Positions 63,712 through 64,000 of a stretch of 64,000 bases of DNA are shown one piece after another. The DNA comes from Plumapathes pennacea (taxonomy: Eukaryota > Cnidaria > Anthozoa > Antipatharia > Myriopathidae), in assembly GCA_964036295.1 (NCBI GenBank), contig OZ038464.1:802001-866000 (forward strand), in the 5' to 3' direction. Position 1 is the stretch's first letter; every line of letters begins with the position of its first letter. The notes under the pieces were generated by a model. It made no database searches. It saw only the letters and a list, made by a program, of their open reading frames with translations, and was not told where the DNA came from. A program made the translations under genes and the position numbers.

Positions 63712-64000
63712 ATGAGAATCTTGTTACGTTCAGTTGTTTGTTCAACTTACCAACAGTTAAACCCTTTTCGGTTATAAATGAGTGAACACTGAGCAAGTCC
63801 TTTGCAAGTTCCTGAAACGCAATGTAAAACAAATCAAAGAGGGGAACTGCTTACAACGATGTGACGTCACAGTCGCATCACTGCGGCCGCCCTTTTCCCG
63901 TCAATTCTCGGTGCTTGCGAGACACAAGGCGGTAAAACTGCACAGTGGTTCAGATATAGTTATTTACATGATCGCAGAGTCGATAAAATGAACACTTACA

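Overview
The window is eukaryotic. Genes are split by GT-AG introns, intergenic DNA is AT-rich and full of non-autonomous repeats, and BEL/Pao, DIRS-type and LINE retroelement remains are present. Gene content and repeat style fit an anthozoan cnidarian, most likely a stony coral. That is inference; no species marker was seen.

Region 1 (1-29,000, with a displaced copy at 44,800-47,410) is a tandem array on the minus strand of two-exon genes of the acyl-CoA thioesterase / BAAT family. There are nine copies: one cut by the window edge (1-463), six apparently intact genes (1801-6049, 9628-11361, 17843-20299, 20579-22195, 23630-25410, 27255-28868), one internally deleted relic (14282-14687) and one frameshifted copy (45699-47354). 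All intact copies share one phase-1 intron. Three intact copies and the displaced copy carry mitochondrial-presequence-like N-termini; the others start directly at the thioesterase domain. Several end in, or have lost, a C-terminal S-H-L tripeptide resembling a peroxisomal PTS1. The last ~380 bp of exon 1 is almost the same in every copy while the rest has diverged, which suggests gene conversion.

Region 2 (29,000-42,000) is retroelement and minisatellite territory. It holds two candidate exons, a degenerate tRNA-Glu-like sequence, a decayed BEL/Pao element on plus, a LINE endonuclease scrap, two adjacent but unrelated 21-bp minisatellites, and a decayed DIRS-like tyrosine-recombinase retroelement on minus.

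Region 3 (43,000-64,000) holds single-copy genes whose exons I joined in frame by hand: a small unrecognised three-exon gene (87 aa, minus); CHCHD1/mS37 (112 aa, plus), head-to-head with the displaced thioesterase copy; an 11-exon ETNPPL/PHYKPL-type PLP-dependent phospho-lyase (495 aa, minus); and a divergent FoxO-like forkhead gene (283 aa, 4 exons, plus). MITEs, foldback elements and tRNA-derived SINEs fill their introns and flanks.

The most interesting material is the thioesterase array: a nearly uniform domain core joined to interchangeable targeting signals at both ends, shaped by conversion, segmental duplication and promoter capture. Second is the FoxO-like gene, whose recognition helix has an unusual substitution.
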